DNA of 64,000 bases from Dyadobacter sp. SG02. Its GTDB lineage: Bacteria; Bacteroidota; Bacteroidia; Cytophagales; Spirosomataceae. Below, in pieces: positions 27,294 to 36,206 of the stretch. Where the stretch lies: assembly GCF_900109045.1 (NCBI RefSeq), contig NZ_FNYL01000010.1:240255-304254 (forward strand), in the 5' to 3' direction. The notes under the pieces were generated by a model. The model had not been told where the DNA came from. It searched no databases and saw only the letters and a program-made list of their open reading frames with translations. Position 1 is the first letter of the stretch; every line of letters starts with the position of its first letter. The position numbers and the translations under genes are program-made.

Positions 27294-27752
27294 TCAGTAA
27301 CCTGCCCGATCGTTCTCGCGCTTCACGTCGCGCTCTTTAATGCTGTCGCGCTTGTCGTAAAGCTTTTTACCTTTCGCCAATGCAATATGAAGCTTGGCTA
27401 AGCCACGCTCGCTGGTAAACAACCGGACAGGTATAATCGTAAGGCCCACATCCTTCAAACCCTCTATCAATTTCTTGCGCTCGCGCTTGGTAATCAACAG
27501 CTTGCGGTCGCGCATGGGCTCGTGGTTGTAATGCGTGCCTTCCGTGTAAGGCGAAATGTGCAGGCTGCGGATAAAGAGCTCTCCATCCATAAACAGACAG
27601 TAAGCGTCCTGAAAATTGACCTTACCCTGCCTGATCGACTTGATTTCTGTACCAGTAAGCACCATACCGGTCGTGAACTCTTCCAGGAAGAAGTACTCGA
27701 ATGAAGCCCGTCTGTTCTTTATATCTACTTTTTTAACTATTTTTTCCGACAT
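27294..27752 (-). CDS. smpB: SsrA-binding protein
   Basis: Binds tmRNA and takes part in trans-translation rescue of stalled ribosomes. About 152 residues from ATG 27752 (MSEKIVKKVDIKNRRASFEY). An upstream in-frame start at 27764 adds MGID. Conserved segments are GTEIKSIRQGKVNFQDAYC, HISPYTEGTHYNHEP, RDRKLLITKRE and the basic tail KLYDKRDSIKERDVKRE. Length is normal. A -7 box lies about 30 bp upstream. Confidence 0.96.
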   Translation of the reverse strand: MSEKIVKKVDIKNRRASFEYFFLEEFTTGMVLTGTEIKSIRQGKVNFQDAYCLFMDGELFIRSLHISPYTEGTHYNHEPMRDRKLLITKRERKKLIEGLKDVGLTIIPVRLFTSERGLAKLHIALAKGKKLYDKRDSIKERDVKRENDRAGY

Positions 27753-27781
27753 ATCGATTCCCAAAATTTTACAAAGGGGCT

Positions 27782-27812
27782 CAAAATTAAGTTTTTGTTA
27801 AAACTATACCAA
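27782..27812 (-). promoter_or_regulatory. Probable smpB promoter
   Basis: On the minus strand ATTG lies 20 bp before TAATTTTG (27789-27782), a fair match to TTTG-N20-TAnnTTTG. The -33 part touches the start codon of the divergent gene at 27812. Confidence 0.5.
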
Positions 27813-28279
27813 TGAAACGTATTAGCCATTTCCTGACACTTGCATTACTCATTACGATCACTGCATCAGCGGCAAATCGCGCACATGCACAAGCAGCGGA
27901 CGCACGGGCGACTGTCGATAAACTGTTTACCGGCATGCGCAATGGCGATTCAACGGCCGTCAGAAGCGTATTTACGAAAACAGCCGCATTGACCTCCATT
28001 TCTAAAAACGCCGCAGATTCTACCGTCACGCACAAAGGCAGCGTCGATGGCTTTGTGAAAGCCGTAGGAACGCCGCATAAAGAGCAATGGGACGAACGCA
28101 TTTACGACGTCAAGGTCTGGGTCGACGGCCCAATGGCAGTCGTATGGGCGCCTTACAAGTTTCACCTCGGCGAGAAGTTCTCGCATTGCGGCGTGAACGT
28201 TTTCAATCTGATCAAAACCAGCTCGGGCTGGAAGATTAACGACATTACCGATACCCGCCGGAAAGACGCCTGCCCGTGA
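27812..28279 (+). CDS. Exported NTF2-like (SnoaL/lumazine-binding type) protein
   Basis: A 155-residue protein with a signal peptide (MKRISHFLTLALLITITASA). The mature part begins RATVDKLFTGMRNGDSTAVRSVF and ends SGWKINDITDTRR, the pattern of small NTF2-like cone-fold proteins of Bacteroidota (DUF4440 or putative lumazine-binding). The ligand or activity is unknown. It is divergent from smpB with a short intergenic region and followed by a bidirectional terminator. Confidence 0.75.
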   Translation: MKRISHFLTLALLITITASAANRAHAQAADARATVDKLFTGMRNGDSTAVRSVFTKTAALTSISKNAADSTVTHKGSVDGFVKAVGTPHKEQWDERIYDVKVWVDGPMAVVWAPYKFHLGEKFSHCGVNVFNLIKTSSGWKINDITDTRRKDACP

Positions 28280-28319
28280 CCAATGCACCCGGCATTCTGA
28301 ATGCATTCAACATTATAAC

Positions 28320-28360
28320 AGCAAAGCGGCCCGCCAGATAACCTGACGGGCCGCTTTGCT
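28320..28360. terminator. Bidirectional hairpin between the NTF2-like gene and accD
   Basis: Perfect 14-bp stem (28320-28333 with 28347-28360) containing GCGGCCCG. It sits between convergent genes. T-runs are weak on both sides, so termination strength is uncertain. Confidence 0.6.
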
Positions 28361-28372
28361 AAATAGTATTGC

Positions 28373-29215
28373 CTATTTGAGCATACTCAGCAAGCTTGTC
28401 AATTTATCTTTCAAATCCTTGCGATCGACGATGAAGTCGAGGAAACCGTGTTCCAGCACGAACTCAGCGCTTTGGAAGCCTTTTGGCAGGTCTTTACCGA
28501 TTGTTTCACGGATTACGCGCGGACCTGCGAAACCGATCAAAGCTTCGGGCTCCGAAATGTTGAAGTCGCCCAGCATAGCGTAAGATGCTGTCACACCGCC
28601 GGTTGTAGGGTCCGTTAACAGTGAAATATAGGGTATCTTAGCTTCCGACAATTGTGCCAGGCGCGCAGAGGTCTTGGCCATCTGCATCAGCGAAAATCCT
28701 GCCTCCATCATACGCGCACCTCCCGACTTCGAAATCATCAGGAAAGGGACTTTCTTTTCGAGCGAGTAAGAAATCGCGCGGGCGATTTTCTCTCCTACCA
28801 CCGAACCCATCGAACCGCCGATGAAACTGAAATCCATACAAGCGATCACGAGGTCGAGTCCATTCATTTTACCATGACCTGTGCGAACCGCATCTTTCAA
28901 GCCGGTTTTCTTCATCGTCGACTTGATACGGTCGGGATAAGCCTTGGTATCTACGAAACCCAGCGGGTCGCCGGAAACAAGGTTGGCATCGAGCTCGATA
29001 AATTCATTGTCATCGAAAAGCAGGTTGAAATACACATCCGACCCCACTTTCTCGTGGTAGTTGCAATGCGGACAGGTAAAAGCATTTTGCTTATGTTCCC
29101 TGGTAGGAGTGATTTTTTTGCAATTAGGACATTGATACCACAAACCGTCCGGCGCTTCGCGCTTCATTTCAGTCGGTGTATTGATACCTTTTTCTTTGCG
29201 AATAAACCAGGACAT
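28373..29215 (-). CDS. accD: Acetyl-CoA carboxylase carboxyltransferase subunit beta
   Basis: Part of the carboxyltransferase that makes malonyl-CoA for fatty acid synthesis, partnered by AccA encoded elsewhere. The 280-residue protein has an N-terminal four-cysteine zinc finger (CPNCKK and CPHCNYH) and the crotonase-type core with FSFIGGSMGSVVGEKIARA, SKSGGARMMEAGFSLMQMA and DPTTGGVTASYAMLGD. The start is ATG 29215 with MSWFIRKEKGI, typical of the family. Confidence 0.96.
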   Translation of the reverse strand: MSWFIRKEKGINTPTEMKREAPDGLWYQCPNCKKITPTREHKQNAFTCPHCNYHEKVGSDVYFNLLFDDNEFIELDANLVSGDPLGFVDTKAYPDRIKSTMKKTGLKDAVRTGHGKMNGLDLVIACMDFSFIGGSMGSVVGEKIARAISYSLEKKVPFLMISKSGGARMMEAGFSLMQMAKTSARLAQLSEAKIPYISLLTDPTTGGVTASYAMLGDFNISEPEALIGFAGPRVIRETIGKDLPKGFQSAEFVLEHGFLDFIVDRKDLKDKLTSLLSMLK

Positions 29216-29292
29216 ATTTGTATGTGGGTTGATTTATATATAACAATCTGAAAATCAGACCATTAATTGGATTTCAAGATGAATAACGGGCT

Positions 29293-29300
29293 CAAATATA
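29293..29300 (-). promoter_or_regulatory. Probable -7 element of accD
   Basis: TATATTTG on the minus strand fits TAnnTTTG, 78 bp before the accD start. No clean -33 TTTG is visible. Confidence 0.45.
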
Positions 29301-29466
29301 AGAATAATTGTTGTGTATCATGAAAACTGCCTGGTAACGTGTCGGTTTGACGGTTAGTTTTGTCGCCATAAATGCCACATTAGAACAATTCTATTCATTA
29401 TTTGTTACTAATGATAACTAACATTAACCGGTGCAGTGCTTTGAGCTGTGCAAACAGGGTTTTCAA

Positions 29467-30009
29467 ATGAGTTCATCCACGTCGCCCATAGTCATTATCG
29501 TTGGCACCAACCGGCCCAACTCGATGTCCAGAAAAATTGCTGACTACTACCAGGGTATTCTCCATCAACTCGGCGCCACCAGCATTATCCTGGATCTGGT
29601 AAATCTGCCCGACGATTTCACGGTGTCTGCATTGTATGCCAATACCGGCAAAAACGAATCATTCAACAATCTGAAATCCTTACTGGAACAAACCGACAAG
29701 TTCGTATTCATCGTGCCCGAGTACAATGGCTCCTACCCCGGTGTGTTGAAAGCATTTATCGATGGCCTGCCTTACCCAAATAGTTTTTCGAATAAAAAGG
29801 CCGCATTGGTAGGCTTGTCGTCAAATCCGCAAGGTGCTACTATTGCATTAAGCCATTTGAACGACGTTTTCAGCTACTTGGGCATGAACACGCTGGCGAT
29901 GCGCGTGAAGCTCGGGCAGATACGCTCGCACTACGCCGACAATGTGATGTCTAACGCATTATACAAAGAGCTGCTCGAAATACAGGCCGGGCAGATCATC
30001 CATTTCTAG
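29467..30009 (+). CDS. NADPH-dependent FMN reductase family protein
   Basis: A flavodoxin-fold protein of 180 residues from ATG 29467 (MSSSTSPIVIIVGTNRPNSM). An upstream in-frame start at 29431 adds residues outside the fold. The FMN phosphate loop is GTNRPNSMSRKI, and the second flavin-binding segment is VPEYNGSYPGVLKAFIDGLPY. Members reduce FMN, quinones or azo compounds with NAD(P)H. The physiological substrate is not known. It ends at a bidirectional terminator shared with ftsZ. Confidence 0.88.
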   Translation: MSSSTSPIVIIVGTNRPNSMSRKIADYYQGILHQLGATSIILDLVNLPDDFTVSALYANTGKNESFNNLKSLLEQTDKFVFIVPEYNGSYPGVLKAFIDGLPYPNSFSNKKAALVGLSSNPQGATIALSHLNDVFSYLGMNTLAMRVKLGQIRSHYADNVMSNALYKELLEIQAGQIIHF

Positions 30010-30017
30010 AACATTAA

Positions 30018-30042
30018 AAAAGGGAGCTCATCGCTCCCTTTT
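30018..30042. terminator. Bidirectional terminator between FMN reductase and ftsZ
   Basis: Stem AAAAGGGAGC (30018-30027) with GCTCCCTTTT (30033-30042) and a 5-base loop. T-runs lie on both strands. It serves the convergent genes that end at 30009 and 30044. Confidence 0.8.
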
Positions 30043-30043
30043 G

Positions 30044-31483
30044 CTATTTCAGCCAATGCTGTTCCATTTCATGTGCCGGAATGGCGGGCCGCTTCCAAAG
30101 CTCTACCCTGCTCCGGCGGTAAGCCGGGCCTTCGAGGTCGGAATATTTCACCAGCCCGTCGCGGAATGATTTGATCATCATTTCCATTTTCAGGGCGTCT
30201 TCATCAGTCCAGTCGTTCGTCGGCTCTACTTCCGTCAATGAAATATTGATCGGTTCGAATCCGTGCGTAACCCTTTCATCGTCCAGAACGAGGTCGATCG
30301 AGCCCGTTGGGGTATTTTCTTCCAGTTCTCCTGTCAATACCAGTTCTTCTTCTTCCACTGCAACAGGAGGAAGTTCTTCTTTCGGCTCTTCCACCACCAC
30401 AGGGGCCGGCTGAGGCTGTCCTTTGACTCCTTTCAGCTGAATACCGGGGATTGGCGATTCAATGCTGTCGAAACCGGCCGCCACAACGGTCACCCGGAGT
30501 TTATCCCCTAGCGAATCGTCGGTGATCGTACCCAGCTTGAACATGCGAGCTTCGCCGCCCACCTGGGAAAGTACATATTGCCAGATTTCGCGTTGCTCCC
30601 TCATGGTAGCCTCTTTCTTCTTGCTGGTAGCAAGCGTTACGAGGATCCTTTTCGCGCCGCGAATGTCGCGGTCGTTCAGAAGTGGCGAATCCAGCGCTTC
30701 CTTGATCGCATTCTGTGCGCGGTCGGCTCCGGTAGATTCCGAGGTTCCCATTACCGATTGCCCGGCGCTTTTCAACACTTTCTCCACATCTTTGAAGTCG
30801 GTGTTGATATTACCGTTGGTGGTAATGATCTCGGAGATACTTTTCACTGCATTGAGCAAAATGCCGTCCGCTTCCGCGAAAGCCTGCGTCAATGTCATAT
30901 CCTCGTAGAGTTCTTCGAGCTTATCGTTCAAAACCACGAGGACGGTGTCACTATATTCTTTTAGCTGCTCAATCCCTTCGAGCGCCTGCTCTTTCTTGTC
31001 AAGTCCTTCCCAGGTATAAGGCGCGGTTACGACGGCTACGGTCAGTTTGCCCATTTCCTTGGCCAACTGCGCGATCACCGGCGCTGCACCTGTTCCGGTT
31101 CCACCACCCATACCGGCGGTGATAAATACCATCTGTGTAGAGCCTCCCAGGAGGCCTTTGATCTCCTCGATTGTCTCCAAAGCCGCTTCCTTGCCTTTCG
31201 TAGCATCGGTACCGGCTCCCAGGCCTTGTGTCAAAGTCGCACCCAACTGGATTTTGACAGGTACAGGGCTATTGGCAAGCGCCTGCCTGTCGGTATTACA
31301 AACCGCAAACTCCACATCCTTGATCTTCTTCTCAAACATGTAGTTCACAGCATTGCTACCACCCCCGCCGACTCCAATCACCTTGATGATAGCCGGCTCA
31401 CCGTGGCCCTCTCCGTTTGGGTCTTTGATGATTTCGTTCACTATATAGTCCTGGTCTAATGCGTGCAACAAGCTATTGTTCAT
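30044..31483 (-). CDS. ftsZ: Cell division protein FtsZ
   Basis: Tubulin-like GTPase that forms the division ring. The 479-residue protein has VIGVGGGGSNAVNYM near residue 35, the tubulin signature GGGTGTGAAPVIA near 125 and NTDFKDVEKVL as part of the T7 region. After about residue 350 there is a long acidic linker (EEPKEELPPVAVEEEEL), then a C-terminal segment RVELWKRPAIPAHEMEQHWL. The length is on the long side, as in Bacteroidota. It is the last gene of the murD-to-ftsZ cluster. Confidence 0.97.
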   Translation of the reverse strand: MNNSLLHALDQDYIVNEIIKDPNGEGHGEPAIIKVIGVGGGGSNAVNYMFEKKIKDVEFAVCNTDRQALANSPVPVKIQLGATLTQGLGAGTDATKGKEAALETIEEIKGLLGGSTQMVFITAGMGGGTGTGAAPVIAQLAKEMGKLTVAVVTAPYTWEGLDKKEQALEGIEQLKEYSDTVLVVLNDKLEELYEDMTLTQAFAEADGILLNAVKSISEIITTNGNINTDFKDVEKVLKSAGQSVMGTSESTGADRAQNAIKEALDSPLLNDRDIRGAKRILVTLATSKKKEATMREQREIWQYVLSQVGGEARMFKLGTITDDSLGDKLRVTVVAAGFDSIESPIPGIQLKGVKGQPQPAPVVVEEPKEELPPVAVEEEELVLTGELEENTPTGSIDLVLDDERVTHGFEPINISLTEVEPTNDWTDEDALKMEMMIKSFRDGLVKYSDLEGPAYRRSRVELWKRPAIPAHEMEQHWLK

Positions 31484-31521
31484 ATTCTTTCCGGGGTTGA
31501 GTATGCGTGATGATATTCCTG

Positions 31522-32868
31522 TTAATAGTCTCCCAGACTCTCGTCTTTTTTACCAATAATGCCGGTAATGTTGTCCCAAAACGTTCCATTACGTTTCGGC
31601 GTCTCTTTTGTTTCCTTCACAGGCTCTTTCTGAACCACATTACCCGTATTGAATGCCGAGGCAGGCTTGCAAACCGATTTCACCCGCGGATCAACCAATT
31701 TCAATCCCGCCCATGCCAGTCCGATGGCGGTATTGAACGAGGCATTGCTTACCGCATCGGCTTTCGCGGTGCGGTCGAGGTTTTCGGGATAGCCCACGCG
31801 CACCGACATGTCGGTAACCCTTTCGAACAATGCTTCGATTTCCGGAATATTCGCCGAGCCTCCGGTGAGTACGAGCCCACCGATCAGCCTGTCGGCATAA
31901 CCCGATTTAATGATTTCCGCATAAACCATCGCCGCGATTTCTTTCAGACGCTCTTCGATGATCAATGCGACATTCTTTTTCAAAACCGGTTTCGGCTGAC
32001 GGCCTGCGAGGTAATTAATCAGGATTTCCACATTCAAGGGAACATCCGCGGAAACTGCCACACCATATTCTTTTTTCAAATGCTCCGCATTCTCGAACTG
32101 AATGCCGCAGCCTACTTCGAGGTCTGAGGTAATGTGCCGTCCCCCAATCGGAAACGAAGCAATGTGACGCACGATGCGGTCGTGGTAAATGATCACGTCC
32201 GTGGTATGGTCGCCGATATCCACCATCGCGATGCCGGCTTTCATTTCATTATCGGTTAATACGGCCAGGCTGGTCGCCAGCGGGGCCAGTACCAGTTTGT
32301 CGCATTTCAATGCCTGATCAGCTTCGGCCAGACTCTTCTTGGTACGCAATACCGACTGGCTGTTGGCAGAAACCACCAGGAAGTTACCACCCAGCTTAAT
32401 ACCCGTACGGCCTACCGGCTCGCGCACGCCCGTCGAGTTATCAACCGTAAAGTCCATCGGCAGCACATGCAGCACATCGAAGTTCGGTTCGATTTTCGCA
32501 CGGTACATATCGTCGACCAACTGGTCTACATCCCGCTGCGTTACCTCCTCGCCCGACGATGCCGACGGCCTGATCACCCCGTCGGTTTGCGGGCTCACTT
32601 TTACGTGCGTGCCGCCAAAGCTTACATTGACTATTCCAATATCGAGATCCGATCGTGAACCGGCTTCCGCCAGTGCTTCCTTAATCGCGCTGCCAACCTG
32701 TTTAATGTTTTCAACGGAGCCGTTTACCACTGCTCCCGCTGGCACAGGGACTTCGCTGAAGCCCAAAATCTCGATATTGTTCCGGCGCGTCGCTGAGCCT
32801 TGCGCAGCCACGACCGTTATTTTAGTACTTCCAATATCTACCCCAACTACAATCTTATCGTGTGCCAT
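31522..32868 (-). CDS. ftsA: Cell division protein FtsA
   Basis: Actin-like ATPase that tethers FtsZ to the membrane and recruits later division proteins. The 448-residue protein has the phosphate-1 motif VGVDIGSTKITVVAAQ, the SHS2/1C domain in the first third (SFGGTHVKVSPQT), the phosphate-2 motif IAMVDIGDHTTDVIIY and the adenosine motif GLVLTGGSANIPEIE. The C-terminus is a basic/amphipathic stretch (FWDNITGIIGKK). It lies 38 bp upstream of ftsZ in the same operon. Confidence 0.96.
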   Translation of the reverse strand: MAHDKIVVGVDIGSTKITVVAAQGSATRRNNIEILGFSEVPVPAGAVVNGSVENIKQVGSAIKEALAEAGSRSDLDIGIVNVSFGGTHVKVSPQTDGVIRPSASSGEEVTQRDVDQLVDDMYRAKIEPNFDVLHVLPMDFTVDNSTGVREPVGRTGIKLGGNFLVVSANSQSVLRTKKSLAEADQALKCDKLVLAPLATSLAVLTDNEMKAGIAMVDIGDHTTDVIIYHDRIVRHIASFPIGGRHITSDLEVGCGIQFENAEHLKKEYGVAVSADVPLNVEILINYLAGRQPKPVLKKNVALIIEERLKEIAAMVYAEIIKSGYADRLIGGLVLTGGSANIPEIEALFERVTDMSVRVGYPENLDRTAKADAVSNASFNTAIGLAWAGLKLVDPRVKSVCKPASAFNTGNVVQKEPVKETKETPKRNGTFWDNITGIIGKKDESLGDY

Positions 32869-32883
32869 GCTGATGGTGAATTA

Positions 32884-33660
32884 TTATTCACAAACTATTT
32901 GATCCTGAAACTTAACACTAATCCTTTTATACCTACCCCAATCTTTGCTCAGCACCTTATCATAAAAGATGCGCAGCTTTTTGAATTTCGACTCGAAATC
33001 CTCCGCCATTCCCAGCTCGACCCGTTGGTCGCCCAGCAATGTCGTGAGGTCAACCTCACCATCCTTATCCACATTCATTTCCGTAACCTGTGCTTTCCAG
33101 AACGGGTCCGTGTTCAGAAAACGCAATAACTCCAAAACCTGAGCGCCCTTTTCGGACCTCAGCTTTTGAGGGTTCTGAAAATACGCCCCTGAAACCAGTA
33201 ACGTTCTTGCTGAATAACTTTCTGATAGAGGAAAAAAAACGCCCTCATGGTTGATATAGTATCCCGATGTGTTCCGCATTTCCCCATTATCCGAAGTGTT
33301 AATCCAGCGTGCAAGCGGTTTCTCCTGCTCTACTTCGACTACTATATTGCCCCTGAGGTCACGAAAAACCTGACATTTCTTGATCAGCTTGTTACGGCTC
33401 ACGCGATTTTCCAGATCGTGCAGGGCCACATCTCTGAGCCTGCTCCCGATCAGCGGATCGCCGCCGTTCTCCGTCAGCAGCATTTGTACATCCATTTGAT
33501 TCAGGAATCTTGTACCCGAATCGCCCTGGATCGATATTACGAGATTTGTACAACGCTGTTGACCCAGCTTGCTTTCTGCCATACCGATGCCGGCAATGGG
33601 CAGAATAAGCCACAAACTACGCTTCAACAAAGTCCATGAATAGTCAAATTTACGTAACAT
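32884..33660 (-). CDS. ftsQ: FtsQ/DivIB-like cell division protein
   Basis: About 258 residues from ATG 33660 (MLRKFDYSWTLLKRSLW). A start at 33699 would overlap murC by 14 bp. There is one N-terminal membrane helix (LWLILPIAGIGMA), then a periplasmic region with a POTRA-like segment (FLNQMDVQMLLTENGGDPLIG) and FtsQ-type beta domain (VEVEQEKPLARWI, GVFFPLS). Position between murC and ftsA is the usual FtsQ place. Sequence conservation in this family is low, so context weighs heavily. Confidence 0.88.
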   Translation of the reverse strand: MLRKFDYSWTLLKRSLWLILPIAGIGMAESKLGQQRCTNLVISIQGDSGTRFLNQMDVQMLLTENGGDPLIGSRLRDVALHDLENRVSRNKLIKKCQVFRDLRGNIVVEVEQEKPLARWINTSDNGEMRNTSGYYINHEGVFFPLSESYSARTLLVSGAYFQNPQKLRSEKGAQVLELLRFLNTDPFWKAQVTEMNVDKDGEVDLTTLLGDQRVELGMAEDFESKFKKLRIFYDKVLSKDWGRYKRISVKFQDQIVCE

Positions 33661-33685
33661 CTTAGTAATATTAAAAATGCTATGA

Positions 33686-35098
33686 CTAATTATTCGCAAC
33701 TGGATTTTGCAGCAAATCGCGGATCGGCCCTACCAAAGTATCAATGTCACCGGCACCGATCGTGACTACAATATCTGTATTTAATTCCTTTAAAAGTTGT
33801 AAAACTTCTTCTTTTGCAACCAGTTGTTTATCATTCGAGGTCACTTTACCCAGGATCATTTCCGAATTGACGCCCTCGATGGGCAATTCGCGTGCAGGGT
33901 AAATATCCAGCAACAAAAGGCGGTCGGCCAATGACAAACTTTCTGCAAATCCATCTGCAAAGTCGCGTGTGCGCGTGAAAAGGTGTGGCTGGAAGATCGC
34001 CGTCACATGGCGGCCGGGATACAATCCCTTCACCGACGAAAGAAATGCCTCGATTTCCGTCGGATGGTGCGCGTAATCATCGATATACACATTCCCTTCT
34101 TCCTCTACCTGGTATTCAAAACGGCGCTTCACGCCTCCGTAGCTTTCCAGCGCTTCCTTGATCCTCGCAGGTTCAACACCTATATATAATGCTACCGCAC
34201 TGGCCGCAATCGAGTTTTCGATATTGTGGTAACCCGGTATTTTCATCGCAATGCCTTCGATCACGCCGCCTGGATAGATCAGGTCGAATACGAAGCGGGC
34301 ATTCTCGATGTGGATGTTTGCCGCATGATACGGGCCGCTATTTAGCGAGTAGGTAAATACCTTCGCCTTGCTGCTGTCCGCTATTTCCAGACCTTCTCGC
34401 ATAAACAATGCACCGTTCTCGTCGATCTGGCTTACATAATCGCGAAAAGATTCGAGCACAGCTTCGTGTTTGCCGTAAATATCGAGGTGGTCGGCGTCCG
34501 TGGAAGTTACGATTGCGATTTCGGGAAACAATGTCAGGAACGAGCGGTCGAATTCGTCGGCTTCTACTACACAGAAAACCTCTTCCAGCTTGTCGGTAGG
34601 CTCATTGAGCAGCAGATTGGTACCGTAGTTTTGGGTAATACCACCCAAAAACGCCGTGCTGTTCACATGCGCGTGGCGCAGGATGTGCGCTACGAGCGAG
34701 GATGTGGTCGTCTTCCCATGCGTACCCGCGACGCCGATCGTTCTCAGGTTTTGGGTCAGAATGCCTAATACCTGCGAGCGTTTCAGGATCAGGAAGTTTT
34801 CATCCCGGAAATAATGCATTTGCTGATGCTGCACCGGAACGGCGGGCGTGTAAATCACCAACGTTTGCTGCGGATCGGCGGTAAATGCTGCCGGAATGGT
34901 CGAAATGTCGTCTTCCAGCGTTACCGGAATGCCTTCCTCAATGAGCTTGCCTACGAGCGGGGTCATAGTTTTGTCGTAACCGGCCACTTCGAAACCATTG
35001 GCATTAAACCAGCGGGCAAGCGCACTCATTCCGATCCCGCCTATTCCTACAAAATAGATATATTTCCAGTTTGTCACAGAGGATGACATCATATTCAA
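33686..35098 (-). CDS. murC: UDP-N-acetylmuramate--L-alanine ligase
   Basis: Adds L-alanine to UDP-MurNAc, the first stem-peptide step. The 470-residue Mur ligase has the Rossmann loop FVGIGGIGMSALARW, the ATP P-loop GVAGTHGKTTTSSLVAH, and the ligase segments EADEFDRSFL and DDYAHHPTEIEAFL. The length is normal. It lies 9 bp after murG and overlaps or abuts ftsQ, so it is within the wall and division operon. Confidence 0.97.
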   Translation of the reverse strand: MNMMSSSVTNWKYIYFVGIGGIGMSALARWFNANGFEVAGYDKTMTPLVGKLIEEGIPVTLEDDISTIPAAFTADPQQTLVIYTPAVPVQHQQMHYFRDENFLILKRSQVLGILTQNLRTIGVAGTHGKTTTSSLVAHILRHAHVNSTAFLGGITQNYGTNLLLNEPTDKLEEVFCVVEADEFDRSFLTLFPEIAIVTSTDADHLDIYGKHEAVLESFRDYVSQIDENGALFMREGLEIADSSKAKVFTYSLNSGPYHAANIHIENARFVFDLIYPGGVIEGIAMKIPGYHNIENSIAASAVALYIGVEPARIKEALESYGGVKRRFEYQVEEEGNVYIDDYAHHPTEIEAFLSSVKGLYPGRHVTAIFQPHLFTRTRDFADGFAESLSLADRLLLLDIYPARELPIEGVNSEMILGKVTSNDKQLVAKEEVLQLLKELNTDIVVTIGAGDIDTLVGPIRDLLQNPVANN

Positions 35099-35107
35099 AT
35101 CTTGGGG

Positions 35108-36205
35108 TTACTGAATCAAATTAAAAACTTCCGCGGCAATGTCGTCGGCCGCGCTGGGACGAGCCAGTTTATTGATATTCGTTTGCAACTCGCGCTGGCG
35201 TGTCACATCGTCGAGCAAGGCCAATGCCTGGTCCACCAGCTTTTCGCGCGCTTCCGGGTCTTTGACGAGAATGGCGGCATTGCTATCGACCAGATTCATC
35301 GCATTCTTCGTCTGATGGTCTTCCGAGGCATACGGGAATGGCACGAGGATGGCCGGCTTCGCCGCAAGGCAAAGCTCCGATACCGACAATGCACCGGCGC
35401 GGGAAACCACCACGTCTGCTACCGCATAAGCGAGATCCATGGTATAGATAAAGTCAAAAGCCTTCACACGGTCCGTACCGAGCTTTTCGATGGCCGCTTT
35501 TGCTTTATCGATATCGTTCTTACCGGTTTGCCATAATACCTGGTACCCGGCTTCCACCAGCTTGCTCAATCCCTCGGTAATACTTTCGTTTATCGAGCGT
35601 GCGCCGAGGCTACCGCCCATTACGAACAGTGTTTTCGAGCCTTCATTTAATTCAAAATGTTCCAATGCGGCGGCACGCTTCAAATGCACATAAGTAATGT
35701 CGCTCCGCACCGGATTACCAAGCATGGTGATTTTCTCTTTCGGGAAAAATGCTTCCATACCGGGGTAAGCGACGCATATTTTGGCTGCTTTTTTTGCCAA
35801 AAACTTGTTGGTAATGCCTGCGTAGGAATTTTGCTCCTGAATTAACGTCGGGATACCCGCCAAGGAAGCCATCATGAGCAACGGCCCGCTGGCAAAACCG
35901 CCTACGCCCACGGCTACGTCAGGTTTGAAGTCCTTAATCACCTCTTTTGCCTTCATCAGGCTTCGGAACATTTTGAATGGTAGTGTCAGGTTTTCCAGTG
36001 AAAGGCTTCTTTTAATCCCCGCAATAGGCAGTCCCACAATTTTATAACCTGCACGGGGTACCTTTTCCATCTCCATTTTACCCAAAGCACCCACAAAGAG
36101 GATCTCCGTCTCCGGCTCCCTATGCTGCAATGCATTGGCAATGGCGATGGCCGGGTAAATATGCCCGCCGGTGCCTCCTCCGCTGATAATGATTCTTTTT
36201 GCCAT
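35108..36205 (-). CDS. murG: UDP-GlcNAc--lipid I N-acetylglucosaminyltransferase
   Basis: Makes lipid II from lipid I at the cytoplasmic membrane face. The 365-residue GT28 protein shows the N-terminal GGGTGGHIYPAIAIANAL, GVGGFASGPLLMMA, and C-terminal VMGGSLGARSINESI and SRAGALSVSELCLAAKPAILVP with PYASEDHQTKNA. It is 1 bp from ftsW, so translation is probably coupled. Confidence 0.97.
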   Translation of the reverse strand: MAKRIIISGGGTGGHIYPAIAIANALQHREPETEILFVGALGKMEMEKVPRAGYKIVGLPIAGIKRSLSLENLTLPFKMFRSLMKAKEVIKDFKPDVAVGVGGFASGPLLMMASLAGIPTLIQEQNSYAGITNKFLAKKAAKICVAYPGMEAFFPKEKITMLGNPVRSDITYVHLKRAAALEHFELNEGSKTLFVMGGSLGARSINESITEGLSKLVEAGYQVLWQTGKNDIDKAKAAIEKLGTDRVKAFDFIYTMDLAYAVADVVVSRAGALSVSELCLAAKPAILVPFPYASEDHQTKNAMNLVDSNAAILVKDPEAREKLVDQALALLDDVTRQRELQTNINKLARPSAADDIAAEVFNLIQ

Positions 36206-36206
36206 G

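Noticed and set aside
28652..29251. Plus-strand ORF of 199 codons opposite accD
   Set aside because: Fully antisense to accD, with basic, low-information sequence and no recognisable motif.
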